Origin: Thermohalobaculum sp963721105
GTDB lineage: Bacteria > Pseudomonadota > Alphaproteobacteria > Rhodobacterales > Rhodobacteraceae
Direction: 5' to 3'
NCBI GenBank assembly: GCA_963721105.1
Contig: CAVRHY010000018.1
Span: forward strand, 124,001 to 188,000
Length of the DNA stretch: 64,000 nucleotides
Shown here: positions 35,197 to 46,715 of the stretch, one piece after another
Numbering within the stretch: the first letter of the stretch is position 1
Layout: every line of letters starts with the position of its first letter
Translations under genes and position numbers: made by a program
Notes under the pieces: model-generated
Seen by the model: the letters and a program-made list of their open reading frames with translations, nothing else
Database searches by the model: none
Told to the model about the DNA's origin: nothing

Positions 35197-37426
35197 TTAG
35201 CGGACCGAGACGCGGGCGCGGGCGGCGCGGCCCTGCGTGTCGATGACGGCGATCGAGACGAAGCCGGCGCCGGGGGCGGCCCAGGCGATCTCGCGCTCCA
35301 GGCTGCCCGTCTCGACGGGGGTACCGTTGACCAGCCAGGTGAAGGGCGGCGCGCCGTTGCGGATCTTGACGGCCAGCGCCATGCGCCCGCCCGCCAGGTC
35401 GACGCGGGCGCCGTCGGGCGGGTAGACGATCTCGGGCCCGCGCGGGCCGGTCGGGTCGCCCGGGCCGCGGACGTGCCGCAGCGGCGGCGGCAGGTCGGCG
35501 CGGGCGACGGTCAGGACGCCGGGCGGCGGCGGGGCCAGCGGCTCGGGCGCGGGCTTCAGGCGGGCGAACGCCTGGAACAGCAGCGGGGCGGCGGTCTGGA
35601 TGCCGGTGATGCCGGGCACCGCCGCGGCGTCCGGGCGGCCGACCCAGACGCCGACGACGTGCCGCCCGTCGAAGCCGACGGACCAGGCGTCGCGGTGGCC
35701 GTACGAGGTGCCGGTCTTGAAGGCGAGCTGGTGGTTCGGCGCCGCGACCGGCGCCGGCGCGCCGGCCAGGATGTCGGCGACCTGCCAGGCGGCGCCCGGC
35801 GCCAGCACGCGGGCGCCCGCTGCCGGCGGGCCGGGGTCGGCCGGGTCGGTGCCGAGCGCCACCGCCTCGCCGCCGCGCGCGATGGCGGCGTAGATCCGGA
35901 CCAGATCGTTCAGCGTCAGGCCGATGCCGCCCAGCCCGATCGCCAGCCCCGGCGCGCGGCCGGGCGGCAGCACGCCCGGGCTGCCCGCCCGGCGCATCCG
36001 CGCCAGCAGCCGCGCCGGGCCGACCGCGTCGAGCAGCGTCACCGCCGGCACGTTCAGCGACCGTTGCAGCGCGTCGCGGACGCTGACGGTGCCGTGATAG
36101 CCGTCGTCGAAGTTCGTCGGCGTCCAGTGGCCAAAGGTGATCGGCCGGTCGTCGATCAGGCTTTCCGGGTGGGCGAGGCCAAGCTCGAAGGCCAGCCCGT
36201 AGATCAGCGGCTTCAGCGTCGAGCCGGGCGAGCGCACGGCTTCTGTCATGTCGATCCAGCCCGACCGGCCGGCGTCCGTCAGCCCCGGCGAGCCGACGCT
36301 GGCGACGATCTCGCCCGTGCGGTGGTCGGCCACCAGCACCGCGGCCGAGACGCCGGGCGGCAGCGTGGCGGCGCGCTCGGCGACCAGCCGCTCCAGGCTG
36401 GCCTGCAGCGCGGCGTCGATGGTGGTGCGCAGCACGGTCGCGCCGGGGCCGGCGCCGGTGGCGGCACGGCGGGTACCACCACCACCGGGGGCGGCGTCCG
36501 GGCCGACCTGCGATCGGGCGGCGACCAGCCGGTCGGCCAGGTGCGGCGCCAGCGCCGGGAAGTCGCGGCGGACGGTCGGCACCGGCTCGGCCAGCGCGGC
36601 GCGGGCGTCGCCCGCCGGCAGCGCGCCGAAGGCCACGGCGCGGGCCAGCACGCGGGCGCGGGCGGCGCGCGCGGCGGCGGGGTGGCGGTCCGGGCGGCGC
36701 GCCTCGGGCGATTGCGGCAGCGCGACCAGCAGCGCCGCCTCGGCCGGGGTCAGGCGGCGCGGCTCCTTGCCGAACCAGCTGAGGCTGGCGGCGCGCACGC
36801 CCTCGATGTTGCCGCCGAACGGGGCCAGCGTCAGGTAGAGCCGCAGGATCTCGTCCTTGGACAGCCGCCGCTCCAGCGCCAGCGCCAGGCGGATCTGCGC
36901 CAGCTTGGCGCTGGCCGTGTCGGTCGGACGCTCCTGCAGCAGGCGGGCGACCTGCATCGTCAGCGTCGAGGCGCCCGAGACCGCGCCCGCCGTTCAGCAC
37001 CGCCTGCCCGGCGGCGCGGAGCAGCGCCAGCGGGTCGACGCCGGGGTGCTCGTAGAAGCGCCGGTCCTCGTAGGCCATGAGCTGCGCCAGGTAGCCGCGG
37101 TCGACCTCGGCCGGATCGACCGGCAGCCGCCAGCGCCCGTCGGCCACCTGGTAGGCGCGCAGCAGCGCGCCGTTGCGGTCAAGCACGGTGGTCGAGAGCG
37201 CCGGCGCCAGGTCCGGCACCGGCGCCGTCGCGATCCAGCGGTCGAGCGCCACCCACCCGGCGGCTGCGATCACGAGGACGGCGAGCCCGGCGCGCAGCAT
37301 CGCGCGCCGGATTCGCGCCGTCCGGCCTGCCGCCTTGCCGGTTGCGGCCGAAGACCGGCCTCCACCGGGAGGACCGCCCGCCGCAGCCCCGGCGCCCGAA
37401 CCAACGAGGGGAATCGCCCTCGGCAT
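35197..37426 (-). CDS. pbpC: Penicillin-binding protein 1C (one frame break)
   Basis: Bifunctional peptidoglycan glycosyltransferase/transpeptidase-like protein of about 742 residues. An N-terminal membrane anchor (LRAGLAVLVIAAAGWVALDR) precedes the GT51 domain (LMAYEDRRFYEHPGVDPLAL, then FGGNIEGVRAAS). The transpeptidase part has SPGSTLKP (SxxK), RSLN (SxN) and FKTGTSYG (KTG). The C-terminus PPFTWLVNGTPVETGSLERE is the BiPBP_C domain typical of PBP1C. A break near 36985-36987 (GGCGGGCGCG, one G too many) splits LNG from the GASTLTMQVARLL segment. ATG 37426 overlaps the macroglobulin stop by one base, so the genes are translationally coupled. Confidence 0.9.
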
Positions 37427-40400
37427 CAGCGGGGCGCCGGCACCACCTCGACGCGACCGGTATCGGTCCAGCCGCGGAACTCGGGGCGGTACATGTCCTC
37501 GACGATCGCCGCCGGGTGGTGGAACCGGCCCGGCGAGACGGCGCGCACGATGTAGGCCAGCCGGAAATCGCCCGCGCCCTGGTGGTCTAGCGCGGCGATG
37601 AAACGGTCCGTGCGGAACTCGGCCGTCGAAACCTCCGCCACGGTGTCCAGCCAGTCGAGCGCCGCGACCGAGCCCGAGCGCAGCAGGGCCGGATTGTCGA
37701 TCTCGAAGCCCGCCGGCAGCGGGTCGTCCACGACCAGCCGCGCCTGCCGGTCGCTCTCGGACGTCACCGTCAGCAGCACGGCCAGCCGGTCGTTCTGCGC
37801 GACGGTGGCGGGATCGGCCGGCGCGCCGTCCAGCGTGTAGTAGGCGCGCGCGATCTTGTAGCCGTTTCCGCCCGCCGAAGCCGGCTCGACCGGAACGCCG
37901 CGGGTCGTCAGCACGGCCGGCAGCGGGGCCGGGCCGGTGTTCTCGATCACGACGCGGGCGTCGTCCAGCGCCTGGTCGTCGATCATGCGGACCAGCGGGC
38001 CGGTTGCCGGGGCGCCGTCGATCGTGACGCTCTCGGCGGCACTTCCCATCATCGCTTGCGTCGCCATCAGCAGCCACGCCTTTTCCTGCGTCGAGGTCGG
38101 CGCGTCGGCCCGGCGCGCGATGGCGGCGGCCAGCCGGCCGGCGTCGACGGCGTCCGAGTGCGCCTCGGCGGCCAGCGCCAGCAGGGCCGCCGCGTCGCGC
38201 AGATGCGAGCCGTAGTCGGCGCGCCAGCCGAGGTCGTCGGCGTCCTGCCCGCGCGCCTGGGCCGCCGCCAACCGGAACATCGCGTCGGCCCGGCGCTGCT
38301 CGCCGTAGAAGGCAAGCGCCGCGCCGAGCTGCGCCTTTGCCATCGGCGTCGCCAGGTCCCCCGCCTTGGTGTCGGCGTAGTAGCGGAGGTCACCGATCGA
38401 GGCCATGCCCTCGCGGGCAAGCACCATCAGCGCGTAGGCGATCGCCTCGCCGCCGTTCTGGAAGTCGGGGGCGTAGGAGAGCTGGCTGCGCAGCGTGTCG
38501 AGCGCCGCGCGGAGCGCACCCTCCGGCACGGCATGGCCCTGCGCCTTCGCCCGCGACAGGAAATCCGTGACGTAGGCGTCCAGCCACAGATCGCCGCTAT
38601 CAGGCCGCCACAGCCCGAAAGAGCCACTGCTGGACTGGTTCTGCAGCACCCCGGAAATCGCCTTGGAAATCCGCTCGTCGGCGTCCTTGCCGGCCGTCAG
38701 CCCCATGGCCTGCGCCACGTCGCCGAGGTAGAGCAGCGGCATGGCGACCGAGGTCAGCTGCTCGGTGCAGCCATAGGGATAGCGGTCGAGCGCCACCAGC
38801 AGCCCCGGCACGTCGAACAGCGCGACCGGCCCGACCCCCAGCGTCGTGCTGGCCGTGCCGGTCTCGAAGCCGGCGAAGGTCCCGGAATCGACCACCAGCC
38901 GCCCGCCCGGCTCCAGCGTCAGCGTGTTTCGCCGGACCGTCTCGGGGTCATTCATGCGGACCGGCAGGGTGATCGTCTTCAGCAGCTCCCTGCCGTCCGG
39001 CGTGAGCGTGCGGATACGGAGCTGCGGGTCGCCGATCTCGACCGCCGTCACGGGCAGGCTGATGCGGGCGATCCTGCCGTCTTCCAGCATCACCGCCTGG
39101 TGCGCGGCCTCCTGCGGGATGGAGAGGCCGCCCTCGCTCTCGACCGTCACGTCGGCCTCGCCCGCCGGCCCTTCGGCCAGCGCCAGTTCCACCAGCACCC
39201 GGCTTTCGTCGCCGGGCGCCATGAAGCGCGGGCGAGGCGGCCGAGACGACCACGGGGTCCCGCACCAGCACGTCCTTGGAGGCATGGCCGACCGCCTGCG
39301 CCGTCCAGCCGACCGCCATCACGCGCACCGTGCCGTTGAACTGCGGGAGCTGGAAGCTGGCCCGCGCCATGCCGTCCGGCCCGACCGGCACGACGCCCGA
39401 GAAGAAGGCGACCAGCGGCTCGGTCGGCGGCGGCGCCTTGAGCCGCGCCATCTCGGCGTCGCCGCCCTGGCGGAGCCGCCCGCGCGTGCCGGACAAGCCG
39501 TCAATCAGGCGGCCATAGAGGTCGCGCATCTCGACGCCGAGCGCGCGCTGCCCGAAATAATGGTCATCGGGCGCGGGCGGCTCGAAGCCCGTCAGGTTCA
39601 GGATGCCCAGATCCACCGCGGCCAGCGTGACATAGGCCGGCTCGCCGGCGCGCGCGCCCTCGACGCGGACGGCGGCCTCGAAGGTGCCGCGCGGCGCCAC
39701 CTGGTCGGGCGTCGTGACCTGCATCGTAAGCGCGCGGTCGCCGGGATCGACCTTGGCCCAGGCGAGGCCGAGCGCGCGCGACGGGTTGCGCCCGGCGGCG
39801 ACGTCCATCGGCCGGATCAGCGTCGCGGTGACGTAGGCGCCGGGACCCCAGGCCTCGGTGACGGTCAGCGGCACGGTCGTCTCGCCGGCCTCGACGTCCA
39901 GCACCTGTGTCTCGATCAGCCGGTTGTCGACGACGGCGAGCAGCAGCTTGCCGGCATAGCGCGGCTCGAGCCGCACCTCGACGGTGTCGCCGACGGCGTA
40001 GCGCGCGCGGTCGAGCCCGATCTCCAGCACGTCGGGCGTGTCGGTCGAGGCGCTCGGCTGGTACCAACCGGCGGTGAACTTGTAGGCTGGCGGCGGCCGG
40101 CTCGCCGCCGGTGCTGGCCAGCTTCAGCTCGTACTCGCCCCAGGCGACGGGGGCCTCGACGGTCGACGCGACCGTCCGACAGGCAGGGCGACGGTGCCGC
40201 TGGCGACGCGCTCGCGGCTGGTGGTCGATTCGTAGTTCCAGTTGCCGTCGACCTCGTACCACTGCCAGTCGCGGTTGATGCGCGACAGCGTCCAGGCGAC
40301 CTGCGGCAGCGCCACCTGGCCCTGCGGGCCGACGGCGACCAACTCGAAGCGGGCGTTCGAGCCCTCGTCGGCCGCGCCCTCGAAGAGGGGCCGGATGCCC

Positions 40401-42912
40401 AGCAGCACGCGCTGGGGTGCCAGCGGGCGCGTCAGCGTGCGCTCGACCGGGCGGCCGGAGCCGTCGACGACCTGCACCACGGCGGTCAGCGACAGCGGCT
40501 TCGTCACCGGGTCGCCGTCGGGGATCGGCAGCGTGAAGGCCGCGTGGCCGTCGGCATCCGTCGTCACCGGCGGAAGCTCGGCGACGCGGGTGCCGACATG
40601 CTCGTCCTCCAGCCCGAAGCGGAAGCCGGGCAGGCCCGGCAGCGCATCGGCCTCTCGCGACCTCGACGCGGCCCTCGACCGGCAGATCGGCGCCCGGCGC
40701 GCCGTAGAGGTAGCGCACGTCCAGCGAGACGGTCGGCGGCGCGGCGGGGTCGATCGCGCCCTCGGGCGCGTCGAGGTCGAAGGCGACGCGCTCGGGCACG
40801 AAGTCCTCGACCAGGAAGGCGCGGCTGGCCACCGCGTCGGCCTCGGGGTCGGCGTAGAGCTTCAGCGTCCAGGTGCCGCGCGGCGCGCCGTCGCCCAGCC
40901 GCACCGACCAGGCGCGGCCGCCGGCGCCCTCGTCGGCCAGCACGGCGCGGCGGTACTCGACGCCGTCCGGCCGCGTCATCACCGCGGTCAGCGGCAGGCC
41001 GGGGATCGCCAGCGCCTGCCCGTCGCGGGCCAGCGCCGTGGCGTTCACGACCTCGCCGGGGCGGTAGACGCCGCGCTCGGTCGTCAGGAAGACGTCGACC
41101 GGCCCGGACGCCGCGCGGCCCTCGACGCCGCGGTCGCTGAGGTCGAAGGGCGGCTTCGTCAGGTCGAGGAAGGCGAAGTCGCCGTCCTGCTCGACCGTGA
41201 CCAGCGCCGGGGCGTCGCCGCCATCGCCGCGCGCCAGGCCGGGCGCGAAATGGGCGATAGCCCTGCGCGTCCGTCGCCGCCTCGCCCAGCACGTCGTTGT
41301 TGCGCGCGACCAGCCGGACCGTCGCGCCCGCGACCGGCGTCGCGTCCGAGAGCGCCCGCGCGAAGACGTGCACCCCGTCCGTGCCGCTGATCGAGGCGAG
41401 CCCCAGGTCCGTGACGATGAACCACTGCGTCGCCGCGTTCTGCCATTCGTCGGTGTCGCCGGTCACGCGGGCGGTCATGGCGTAGACGCCGGGCTCGAAG
41501 CTGCCGACCGCCTCGCCGATCGGCAGCGCCGTGGTGACGTCGGCGTTGACCGCGCCCTCGACCTCGGCGGTGCCGGACCAGACGGCCTCGCCGGTGCGGT
41601 CCTTCAGCCTGTCCTCGGTCCATTTCGAGATCGCGCTGTCGAACAGGTCGTCGCCGATCGCCGGGACCAGCGACCGCTCGCCGAGCCGGAAGATCTTCAG
41701 CTCGACCGTGTCGGTGTTGACGGTGACGACCGGGATCGCCGCCTCGGCGCTGCGGGGCAGGACGTAGGCGCGGCCGACGAAGCGCACGGCCGGCGAGCGG
41801 TCGCGGACGTAGCCCTCGACCTCGACGGTGCGGCGCAGCGTCTCGCCCTCGGCCGAGGGCAGTCCCTCGCGCACTGCCAGCCTGTAGCTCTGCCCGTGCT
41901 CGACGCCCTCGACGCAGAGCTGGTTGTTCTCGGCCTCGACGGGCAGCGTGTCGTGCCCCTCGACGCGGACGTAGGGCGCGTAGTCGACCGCTTCGGCCAG
42001 CGGCTCGGAGAAGACGACGCACATGCGCGGCCGGGCGGATTCGGATTCGATCGAGTGATCGACGACCCGGAAGCCGTAATTCGAGACGGCATAGTCCAGC
42101 AGGTCGGCCGTCTCCTGCCGCGGCGACAGCGACTGCGCCAGCTTCAGCGCCGGGATCATCTGGCGGCCGAGGCCGCGCGCCTCGAGCGTGCGCGCCAGCA
42201 CGGCCAGCGAGCCGGCCCGCGCCGCGTCGCTGTCGTCGCGCAGGTAGGCGTTGACGGCGGCGGCCACCGCGTCGCGGCGCAGCCGGTCGCGCGCTGCCTG
42301 CTCGTCGCCGCCGGTCTGCGGCGGCAGGGGCGCCGCCGCCATCTCCATCCAGAACCGCGCGAGGTCGCGCCAGTCGTCGGCCGCGTCCGTGACCGTCGCC
42401 GCCGAGGCGTAGTCCTGCGCCGCGCCGCCGAGGTCGCCCTCGCGCTCGGCCGCCGCGGCCGCGGCGCGCAAGCCCGCCGGATCGGCGCCGTTCGCCGCCA
42501 CCCGTCCGCCCAGCGTGCCGGCGAGCCGGCTCGCCTCGGCGATCAGCCCGTCCGGCAGGAAGCCCAGCTCGGCGGCCCGCCGCCCGGCCAGCGCGCGCGC
42601 GGCCTCCGACGTCTCGACGACGCGGGCCGAGACGGCGCCGGCAAACGGGTCGACGCGCTCGACGCCGGATTTCAGGAAGCAGGCACTGGCCTTCATGTTG
42701 AAGGTCAGCGCCTTGCACGAGGCGTCGCGCAGGCACTCGGCCTGGCAGCGTGCGAAATCGGTGTCGAAGATCGAGCCGATGTCGCCACCGTAGAAATCCT
42801 GGCCCATCTCGGTGACCAGCCGCCGGTCGGGCACCGGACTGCCGGCATCGGCGGCCAGCGCCGGCGAGACGGCGAGCGACAGCAGCAGCGTGGCGGCGAT
42901 GCGGCGCAGCAT
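37426..42912 (-). CDS. Bacterial alpha-2-macroglobulin with N-terminal PAN domain (five frame breaks)
   Basis: A periplasmic or membrane-associated protease trap of about 1,828 residues. A signal peptide (RRIAATLLLSLAVSPALA) is followed by a PAN/apple-like module with paired cysteines (FARCQAECLRDASCKALTFN). MG domains include VFLTTERGVYRPGEVVNATA-type sequence and VAFFSGVVPVGPDGMARASF; the thioester motif YGCTEQ lies near residue 1380, in ALDRYPYGCTEQLTS. Frame breaks occur near 41258, 40652, 40175, 40087 and 39234. Conserved sequence resumes in another frame each time and the total remains divisible by three. ATG 42912 follows GGGGGAGG. The pbpC neighbour is the classic genomic partner, linking it to defence of cell-wall repair. 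Confidence 0.9.
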
Positions 42913-43028
42913 GGGTGACCCTCCCCCGGGACCGAGTGGCATCTTATCTCACGCCGGCCCGAGTCGCGTCAGTCGCCTTGCCCGGGAAATTTCACCCCTG
43001 TTGCGGCCGCGCCGCTGGCCGCTGCCCG

Positions 43029-43057
43029 AAAAAAGGCCCGGGCGCGAGGCCCGGGCC
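43029..43057 (-). terminator. Intrinsic terminator of the glnK-amtB operon
   Basis: On the minus strand GGCCCGGGC, loop CTCGC, GCCCGGGCC and then six T. The stem is a perfect 9 bp (43035-43043 with 43049-43057) and the T-run is 43034-43029. It lies 70 bases after the amtB stop. Confidence 0.85.
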
Positions 43058-43127
43058 GAGGTGGCGGGGCTTGCGCCCCGGCCGGGAGAACTCTGGGGGG
43101 CAGCACCGCGCCCCCCGGGACGGCGCG

Positions 43128-44478
43128 TCAGTTGTACGCGCTCTCGCCGTGGCTCGTGATGTCGAGGCCCTCGCGCTCCTGCTGCTCGGTGACGCGCAGG
43201 CCCATCGTGAACTTGACGATCATCAGCGCGACGAAGGCGACGACGGCCGACCAGATGACGGTGACCACGACGGCGATGACCTGGATCGCCACCTGGCCGC
43301 CGATGTCCTCGAAGCCGCCGAAGCCGCCGAGCTGCGTCGCGCCAAAGACGCCCGTCAGCACCGCGCCGACCATGCCGCCGACGCCGTGGATGCCGAAGAC
43401 GTCCAGGCTGTCGTCATAGCCCAGCATCTCCTTCAGGCCGACGACCGCGAGATAGCAGACCACCGAGGCGATGCCGCCCAGCGCCACCGCGCCGACAAAG
43501 CCGGTGATGCCGGCGGCCGGCGTCACCGCGACCAGGCCCGCCACGGCGCCCGAGGCGGCGCCGAGCAGCGAGGCGTGGCCGCGGCTGATGGCCTCGCAGA
43601 GCGACCAGCCGATCGCGGCCGCCGCGGTCGCCAGGATCGTGTTGAGGAGCGCCGCCGCGGTCAGCCCGTTCGCCTCGAGGTTCGAGCCGGCGTTGAAGCC
43701 GAACCAGCCGACCCAGAGCAGGCAGGCGCCGATCAGCGTCAGCGACAGGTTGTGCGGCGCCATGTTGTCCCTGCGGAAGCCGATGCGCGGGCCGACCACC
43801 AGGCAGGCCACCAGGCCGGCGACGCCCGAGTTGATGTGGACGACCGTGCCGCCGGCGAAGTCGAGCGCCCCGAGGCCGAACAGGAAGCCCTCCGCGCCCT
43901 CGCCGCCGGCCCACCAGACCATGTGCGCGACCGGGATGTAGGCGAAGGTGAACCACAGCACCAGGAACAGCATGACCGACGAGAACTTCATGCGCTCGGC
44001 GATGGCGCCGATGATCAGCGCCGGCGTGATCGCCGCGAAGGTGAGCTGGAAGATGACGAAGGTCAGCTCGGGAATGAAGACGCCGTCCGAAAAGGTCGCC
44101 GTCGTCGAGTTCGAGCGTCACGCCCATCAGGAACGCCTTGGCGAAGTCGCCGAAGAACGGCGTGAGCGCGGTTGCCTCCTCGCCGCTGCTCGCCCCGCTG
44201 AAGGCCAGCGTGTAGCCGTAGACCATCCACAGGATCGAGATGATGCAGAAGCCGATGAACACCTGCATCAGGATCGACAGCACGTTCTTGGCGCGCACCA
44301 GCCCGCCGTAGAACAGCGCCAGCCCCGGGATCGTCATCAGGATGACCAGGATCGTCGACACCAGCATCCAGGTGGTGTCGCCCTTGTCGACGGATGGGGC
44401 GACCGCCTCCTGCGCCAGCGCCTGGCCGGCTCCCAGTGTCATGGTGGCCGCGAGCGCGGTCGGGAGTGCTTTCAGCAT
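43128..44478 (-). CDS. amtB: Ammonium transporter AmtB (one frame break)
   Basis: Trimeric inner-membrane ammonium channel, 449 residues after correction. A signal-like N-terminus (LPTALAATMTLGAGQALAQ) precedes TTWMLVSTILVILMTIPGLA, FYGGLVRAKNVLSILMQVF and WMVYGYTLAFSGAS. After a break near 44116 (extra G in CTCGAACTCG) the frame continues MKFSSVMLFLVLWFTFAYIP, DFAGGTVVHINSGVAGLVAC with pore His, FNAGSNLEANG and DVFGIHGVGGMVGAVLTGVF with the second pore His. ATG 44478 has CGAGGAAG upstream. It is the second gene after glnK, 30 bases apart, and the PII protein should plug this channel when nitrogen is replete. Confidence 0.93.
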
Positions 44479-44508
44479 TGTCTTCCTCGTTTGCATGATG
44501 TGGGTGCC

Positions 44509-44848
44509 TCACAGCGCGTCCTGGTTGCGCTCGCCGGTCCGGACGCGCATCGCCTGCTCGACGGGCAGGGTGAAGATCTTGCCGTCACCGATCTTGCCGG
44601 TGAACGCGGATTTCCGGATCGACCTCGACGGCATCGTCGCAGACGTCATCCTCGACGACGGTCTCGATCTTGAGCTTCGGCACAAAGGTCACGACGTACT
44701 CGGCCCCCCGGTAAATCTCGGTATGGCCCAGCTGGCGGCCATGGCCCTTGATCTCGGAGACCATCAGGCCCAGCACGCCGATCTCGGCGAGGCCCTGGCG
44801 GACCTCGTCCAGCTTGTGCGGCCTGATCGCTGCGATGATCAGTTTCAT
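44509..44848 (-). CDS. glnK: PII nitrogen-regulatory protein GlnK/GlnB (one frame break)
   Basis: A 112-residue PII signal protein after correction. MKLIIAAIRPHKLDEVRQGL opens it; the T-loop GRQLGHTEIYRGAEYVV carries Tyr51, the uridylylation site. LKIETVVEDDVCDDAVE is followed by a break near 44625, and the next frame gives SAFTGKIGDGKIFTLPVEQ and RVRTGERNQDAL, the B- and C-loop regions. ATG 44848 is preceded by GAGAGAGG. It senses 2-oxoglutarate, ATP and ADP, and through amtB linkage is called GlnK rather than GlnB. Confidence 0.93.
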
Positions 44849-44896
44849 CCTCTCTCCCCGATCCAGCGCGACACATGCCGCGATGCAGCATGACAA

Positions 44897-44912
44897 TTCA
44901 AAGAGCGTGCCA
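44897..44912 (-). promoter_or_regulatory. Candidate sigma-54 promoter of glnK-amtB
   Basis: On the minus strand TGGCACGCTCTTTGAA: the -24 element TGGCAC is perfect, followed by five bases and TTGA, one change from the -12 TTGC. It lies 49-64 bases upstream of the glnK ATG, so transcription would start near 44886. Sigma-54 and NtrC control of glnK-amtB is established in proteobacteria. An AT-rich stretch lies upstream; only a weak NtrC-like half-site (TGCAC near 45000-45004) was seen. Confidence 0.75.
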
Positions 44913-45156
44913 CTTGACCGGGCGCCGGAAAATTACGTTCTGTTACAGATGCTTATGAAGGAGGCCGAGAGGGCCCTGCCTCATGGCCGGGCCGAAACGC
45001 TGCACATATTTCGGTCAGCTGTGTCGAGTGATTAAAAAATAGGCTGAATGCCTCGAGGCCAGTCGTATCGACTTTCCGCCCTGCCCGGGCTGCCGTTGGG
45101 TCGACCGGGCGAGGAATTCGTGCATCATTGCGCGTGAATGGCGGGGAAGGGGCCCC

Positions 45157-46449
45157 ATGACCGACATCGCGACCCGCGTCTACAACCACACTTGGAAGAT
45201 CGACCCGATCGTCCGGTCGGTCATCGACACCGATTTCTACAAGCTGCTGATGTCGCAGAGCATCCTGCGCCACAACCCGCAGACGCACGTCACCTTCAGC
45301 GTCATCAACCGCAGCGACCGCGTGCCGCTGGCGCGCCTGATCGACGAGGGCGAGCTGCGCGAGCAGCTCGACCACATCCGCACGCTGCGCCTGACGCGCG
45401 GCGAGTCCACCTGGCTGCGCGGCAACACCTTCTACGGCAAGCGCTGGATGTTCGACCCGGACTTCATCGAGTGGCTCGAGGGCTTCCGCTTCCCGGAATA
45501 CCACCTCGAGCGAAAGGGCGAGCAGTACGAGCTGACCTTCGCCGGCCGCTGGGTCGAGAGCATGATGTGGGAGATCCCGGCGCTGGCCGTCATCATGGAG
45601 CTGCGCTCGCGCGCCGTGCTGCGCCACATGGGCCGCTTCGAGCTGCAGGTGCTCTACGCGCGCGCCATGACGCGCGTCTGGGAGAAGGTGACGGCGCTGC
45701 GCGAGCTGGACGGCCTGCGCATCGCCGATTTCGGCACGCGCCGGCGGCACGGGTTCCTGTGGCAGGACTGGTGCGTGCAGGCGATGATGGAGGGGCTGGG
45801 GTCCAAGTTCACGGGCACGTCGAACTGCCTCATCGCCATGCGCCGCGAGGTCGAGGCGGTCGGCACCAACGCGCACGAGCTGCCGATGGTCTATGCCGCG
45901 CTGGCCGACAGCGACGAGGCGCTGGCGGCCGCGCCCTACAAGGTGCTGGAGAACTGGCAGCGCGACTATGGCGGCAACCTGCTGGTCATCCTGCCCGATA
46001 CCTTCGGCACGCGCGGCTTCCTGGGCAACGCGCCCGACTGGCTGGCGCGCTGGACGGGCGTGCGCATCGACTCGGGCGACCCGGTGGCCTGCGGCGAGTT
46101 CGTCCTCGACTGGTGGCGCCAGCGCGGCGAGGACCCGAAGACCAAGCTGATGATCTTCTCGGACGGGCTGGACGTCGAGACGATCCGCCGCCTGCACGGC
46201 CAGTTCGCCGGCCGCGTCAACACCAGCTTTGGCTGGGGCACGCTGCTGACCAATGATTTCCGCGGCCTGGCGGCCCAGCGCGGGCTCGACCCGTTCTCGC
46301 TGGTCTGCAAGGTCGTCTCGGCCGACGGGCGGCCGACCGTGAAGCTGTCGGACAACCCCTCCAAGGCGATGGGGCCGGACGACCAGGTCGCGCGCTACAA
46401 GCGGGTCTTCGGCATCGGGACTCAGGTGGACATGGGCGTGGTCGTCTGA
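45157..46449 (+). CDS. pncB: Nicotinate phosphoribosyltransferase
   Basis: Converts nicotinate and PRPP to nicotinate mononucleotide for NAD salvage, in the cytoplasm. A 430-residue protein with VIDTDFYKLLMSQSILRHNP at the N-terminus, TWLRGNTFYGKRWMF, IADFGTRRRHGFLWQDWCVQ (substrate-binding Arg and His in a conserved block), TGTSNCLIAMRREVEAVGTN, GVRIDSGDPV, MIFSDGLDVETI and TSFGWGTLLTNDF, then VCKVVSADGRPTVKLSDNPS. All are PncB blocks of the E. coli type. ATG 45157 follows GGGGAAGGGG. It is divergent from glnK across 308 bases that include the sigma-54-like site. Confidence 0.95.
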   Translation: MTDIATRVYNHTWKIDPIVRSVIDTDFYKLLMSQSILRHNPQTHVTFSVINRSDRVPLARLIDEGELREQLDHIRTLRLTRGESTWLRGNTFYGKRWMFDPDFIEWLEGFRFPEYHLERKGEQYELTFAGRWVESMMWEIPALAVIMELRSRAVLRHMGRFELQVLYARAMTRVWEKVTALRELDGLRIADFGTRRRHGFLWQDWCVQAMMEGLGSKFTGTSNCLIAMRREVEAVGTNAHELPMVYAALADSDEALAAAPYKVLENWQRDYGGNLLVILPDTFGTRGFLGNAPDWLARWTGVRIDSGDPVACGEFVLDWWRQRGEDPKTKLMIFSDGLDVETIRRLHGQFAGRVNTSFGWGTLLTNDFRGLAAQRGLDPFSLVCKVVSADGRPTVKLSDNPSKAMGPDDQVARYKRVFGIGTQVDMGVVV

Positions 46450-46715
46450 GCGGCCCCGTGGCGCTGCAAGGCGCCGCAAGGCGCAAAATGGCCACTTTCC
46501 CGCTGCAACTTGCGAAAATCACTGCAAAATAAGTGATCAAAACGCGCATTTGGCAAGCGCGCTTGCACGCGGACCACCAATGCGGAATCTGGCTCCCATC
46601 CGCCCGACCGCCAAGTGCGAACGGACGGAGGCGCTGCCCCGGCGCGGCCATTCGATGCGCCGGGGCAGGGTCCACCGGGGCCCCGCCACCAGGCTGGGCG
46701 AATTGGGAGAACGAC

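Noticed and set aside
35170..37080. 636-codon plus-strand open frame
   Set aside because: Antisense of pbpC; composition of a shadow frame.
38056..42918. Several long plus-strand open frames
   Set aside because: They mirror the macroglobulin gene, whose thioester and domain motifs lie on the minus strand.
44995..45020. NtrC enhancer upstream of glnK
   Set aside because: Only one TGCAC half-site is seen; the partner arm is missing, so it is not listed as a feature.
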